Assembly: GCA_016710435.1 (NCBI GenBank)
Contig: JADJVV010000031.1
Location: 1 to 6,794 of the forward strand
Direction: 5' to 3'
DNA: 6,794 nt
From: Hyphomicrobiales bacterium
GTDB taxonomy: Bacteria > Pseudomonadota > Alphaproteobacteria > Rhizobiales > Aestuariivirgaceae
The notes beneath the pieces were generated by a model. It made no database searches. It had not been told where the DNA came from and was given only the letters and a program-made list of their open reading frames with translations. The translations under genes and the position numbers were made by a program. This document shows, in pieces, positions 5,720 through 6,794 of the stretch. How positions within the stretch are numbered: position 1 is the first letter of the stretch; every line of letters begins with the position of its first letter.

Positions 5720-5720
5720 C
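5713..5720 (+). terminator. Stop-overlapping 3'-end motif of ORF3
   Basis: TAAATAAC spans the stop codon (5717-5719) and differs by one base from the TAACTAAC at the ends of ORF1 and ORF2. The CTGATTT seen after the other two genes is missing here. Confidence 0.35.
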
Positions 5721-5761
5721 AAAGAGTTCATGGAAAGAAACGAAAGAGACGTTAATTAAAT
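5720..5761. other. AT-rich spacer between ORF3 and the right array
   Basis: This short purine-rich stretch ends in TTAATTAAAT, a sharp drop in GC next to the satellite. It contains TTAATTAA, an 8-bp palindrome (5752-5759). No counterpart is visible at the left junction beyond weak pyrimidine-rich similarity on the opposite strand. Confidence 0.5.
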
Positions 5762-5870
5762 GGCGCGCGCGGGGCCGGGGTGCCGGGGCTGGGGGTCGGG
5801 GTTATGGGGTTTGGGGTTTGGTTTTGGGTTTGGTGTTTGGGGTTTGGGGTGTGGGGTTTGGGGTAAAAAG
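5762..5870 (+). repeat. Satellite unit R0 (right array, partial copy at the junction)
   Basis: This is the inverted counterpart of the first ~109 bp of the left unit, from GGCGCGCGCGGGG through the G-rich tract to GGGGTAAAAAG. Its tract matches L2 (with TTATGGGG), the left copy nearest the core. It marks the inner edge of the right array. Confidence 0.92.
5798..5870 (+). repeat. Telomere-like G-rich tract in R0
   Basis: Repeated GGGG blocks are separated by TTT, TTAT or TGT, a degenerate TTTGGGG array that ends GGGGTAAAAAG. The G-rich strand runs 5' to 3' toward the right edge, the polarity of a right chromosome end. It has many closely spaced G runs, so G-quadruplex formation is likely. Confidence 0.8.
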
Positions 5871-6162
5871 CCAAGCCAGTGCTGAATGTGCGGAGCTGGG
5901 CCAGGAAGCAAGCCCTGAGCAAGATTGGCGCGAGGGAATGCGATCTCTCGCGCAGCTCCGGCTCCTCGCACTCGCACTCAGGGCGCGCTCGCCGGCTCGC
6001 GCGGCGCACTCGCGGGGGCGCGGCGGGGGGCGCCGGGCGCGCTGGGGGGCGCGGCGCGCGCGGGGGCCGGGGTGCCGGGGCTGGGGGTCGGGGTTATGGG
6101 GTTTGGGGTTTGGTTTTGGGTTTGGTGTTTGGGGTTTGGGGTGTGGGGTTTGGGGTAAAAAG
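5871..6162 (+). repeat. Satellite unit R1 (right array, complete copy)
   Basis: A 292-bp unit from CCAAGCCAGTGCTG to GGGGTAAAAAG, the reverse complement of L1 with few differences. Its G-rich tract is the same as that of R0. Confidence 0.93.
6090..6162 (+). repeat. Telomere-like G-rich tract in R1
   Basis: It has the same order of G blocks and spacers as the tract in R0. The identical irregularities show amplification of the whole unit rather than independent telomere addition. Confidence 0.8.
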
Positions 6163-6449
6163 CTAAGCCAGTGCTGAATGTGCGGAGCTGGGCCAGGAAG
6201 CAAGCCCTGAGCAAGATTGGCGCGAGGAATGCGATCTCTCGCGCAGCTCCGGCTCATCGCACTCGCACTCAGGGCGCGCTCGCCGGCTCGCGCGGCGCAC
6301 TCGCGGGGGGCGGCGGGGGCGCCGGGGCGCGCTGGGGGCGCGGCGCGCGGGGGCCGGGTGCCGGGGCTGGGGGTCGGGGTTAGGGGGTTTGGGGTTTTGG
6401 TTTGGGGTTGGGTGTTGGGGTTTGGGGGTGTGGGGTTTGGGGTAAAAAG
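6163..6449 (+). repeat. Satellite unit R2 (right array, complete copy)
   Basis: A 287-bp unit starting CTAAGCCAGTG, with small deletions in G and C runs. Its G-rich tract has drifted in spacing, reading TTAGGGGG instead of TTATGGGG and TTTTGGTTTGGGG further on. Confidence 0.92.
6376..6449 (+). repeat. Telomere-like G-rich tract in R2
   Basis: A drifted copy in which several G and T runs have changed length, but the flanks GGGTCGGGG and GGTAAAAAG are kept. Confidence 0.78.
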
Positions 6450-6738
6450 CTAAGCCAGTGCTGAATGTGCGGAGCTGGGCAAGGAAGCAATCCCTGAGCA
6501 AGATTGGCGCGAGGGAATGCGATCTCTCGTGCAGCACCGGCTCCTCGCACTCGCACTCAGGGCGCGCTCGCCGGCTCGCGCGGCGCACTCTCGAGGGCGC
6601 GGCGGGGGCGCCGGGCGCGCTGGGGGGCGCGGCGCGCGGGGGCCGGGGTGCCGGGGCTGGGGGTCGGGGTTATGGGGTTGGGGGTTTGGTTTTGGGTTTG
6701 GGGTTGGGGGGGGGGGTTTGGGGGTTTGGGGTAAAAAG
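6450..6738 (+). repeat. Satellite unit R3 (right array, complete copy)
   Basis: A 289-bp unit with a few substitutions (for example GGGCAAGGAAGCAATCCC in place of GGGCCAGGAAGCAAGCCC). Its tract contains an 11-G run at about 6706-6716. This may be real drift or a homopolymer reading error. Confidence 0.9.
6666..6738 (+). repeat. Telomere-like G-rich tract in R3
   Basis: The most drifted copy, with an 11-G run replacing the TGTTTGGGG region of the inner copies. The outer edges are conserved. Confidence 0.75.
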
Positions 6739-6794
6739 CCAAGCCAGTGCTGAATGTGCGGAGCTGGGCCAGGAAGCAAGCTCTGAGCAAGATT
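6739..6794 (+). repeat. Satellite unit R4 (truncated by the window end)
   Basis: This is the first 56 bp of another unit, CCAAGCCAGTGCTG to GAGCAAGATT, so the array continues beyond the window. Confidence 0.92.

Larger units (their letters stand above)
474..5761 (+). mobile_element. Unique core of a putative telomere-flanked DNA transposon or linear plasmid
   Basis: This 5.3-kb core carries three co-oriented genes: an SF3-like ATPase, an unknown basic protein and a DD34E transposase. On both sides it is bounded by the same ~290-bp satellite, in inverted orientation. The three genes share start-side TTTTATAAA boxes (ORF2, ORF3) and stop-overlapping TAAMTAAC motifs (all three), which argues that they evolved as one unit. 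The boundaries are where the satellite similarity stops: 473 on the left, 5762 on the right. The two boundaries fall at different phases of the repeat unit, so the exact element ends are not defined. A chromosome end, a linear minichromosome or an integrated transposon are all possible. Assignment as mobile rests on the transposase and the inverted flanks; no target-site duplication is visible because the window ends inside the repeats. Confidence 0.65.

Noticed and set aside
4319..5731. A 470-residue open frame on the minus strand opposite ORF3
   Set aside because: It mirrors the transposase frame almost exactly and has the same antisense composition (Leu/His/Val/Arg/Glu), with no motif of its own.

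Overview
The window looks eukaryotic. There are no Shine-Dalgarno sites, an AT-rich TATA-like box sits directly against two of the start codons, one gene needs a frame correction best explained by a tiny intron, and GC-rich telomere-like satellite lies at both edges. I cannot name the lineage. The very short 5' leaders, the stop codons embedded in a shared motif and the 24-bp intergenic gap recall compact protist genomes, but that is inference.

Layout: positions 1-473 hold 1.6 copies of a ~291-bp tandem unit, C-rich strand 5' to 3'. Positions 474-1404 are a gene-free, AT-richer stretch packed with perfect palindromes and hairpins. Then come three genes on the plus strand. ORF1 (1405-3408) encodes a large protein with a superfamily 3 (SF3) helicase-like ATPase core. 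ORF2 (3631-4300, frame-corrected at about 3839-3851) encodes a ~218-residue basic protein that I do not recognise. ORF3 (4325-5719) encodes a Tc1/mariner/IS630-type DD34E transposase. After 41 bp of AT-rich DNA, the same ~290-bp unit returns in inverted orientation (5762-6794, about 3.5 copies), now G-rich strand 5' to 3'.

The whole reads as one mobile or autonomous linear element of about 5.3 kb unique DNA flanked by inverted arrays. Each repeat unit carries a ~73-bp degenerate TTTGGGG tract in the polarity of real telomeres (C-rich at the left end, G-rich at the right end). A DDE transposase would supply integration or excision, the SF3-like protein may serve replication or DNA remodelling, and ORF2 may be a DNA-binding accessory. 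Shared start-side (TTTTATAAA) and stop-side (TAAMTAAC) signals tie the three genes together as one unit. The combination of an SF3-like helicase, a Tc1-type transposase and telomere-like inverted terminal arrays is not one I recognise as a described element. The nearest analogues in layout are the telomere-bearing elements (TBE) of ciliates, which also pair a Tc1/mariner-type transposase with extra ORFs and telomere-like ends. The high GC and codon use here do not resemble those ciliates.
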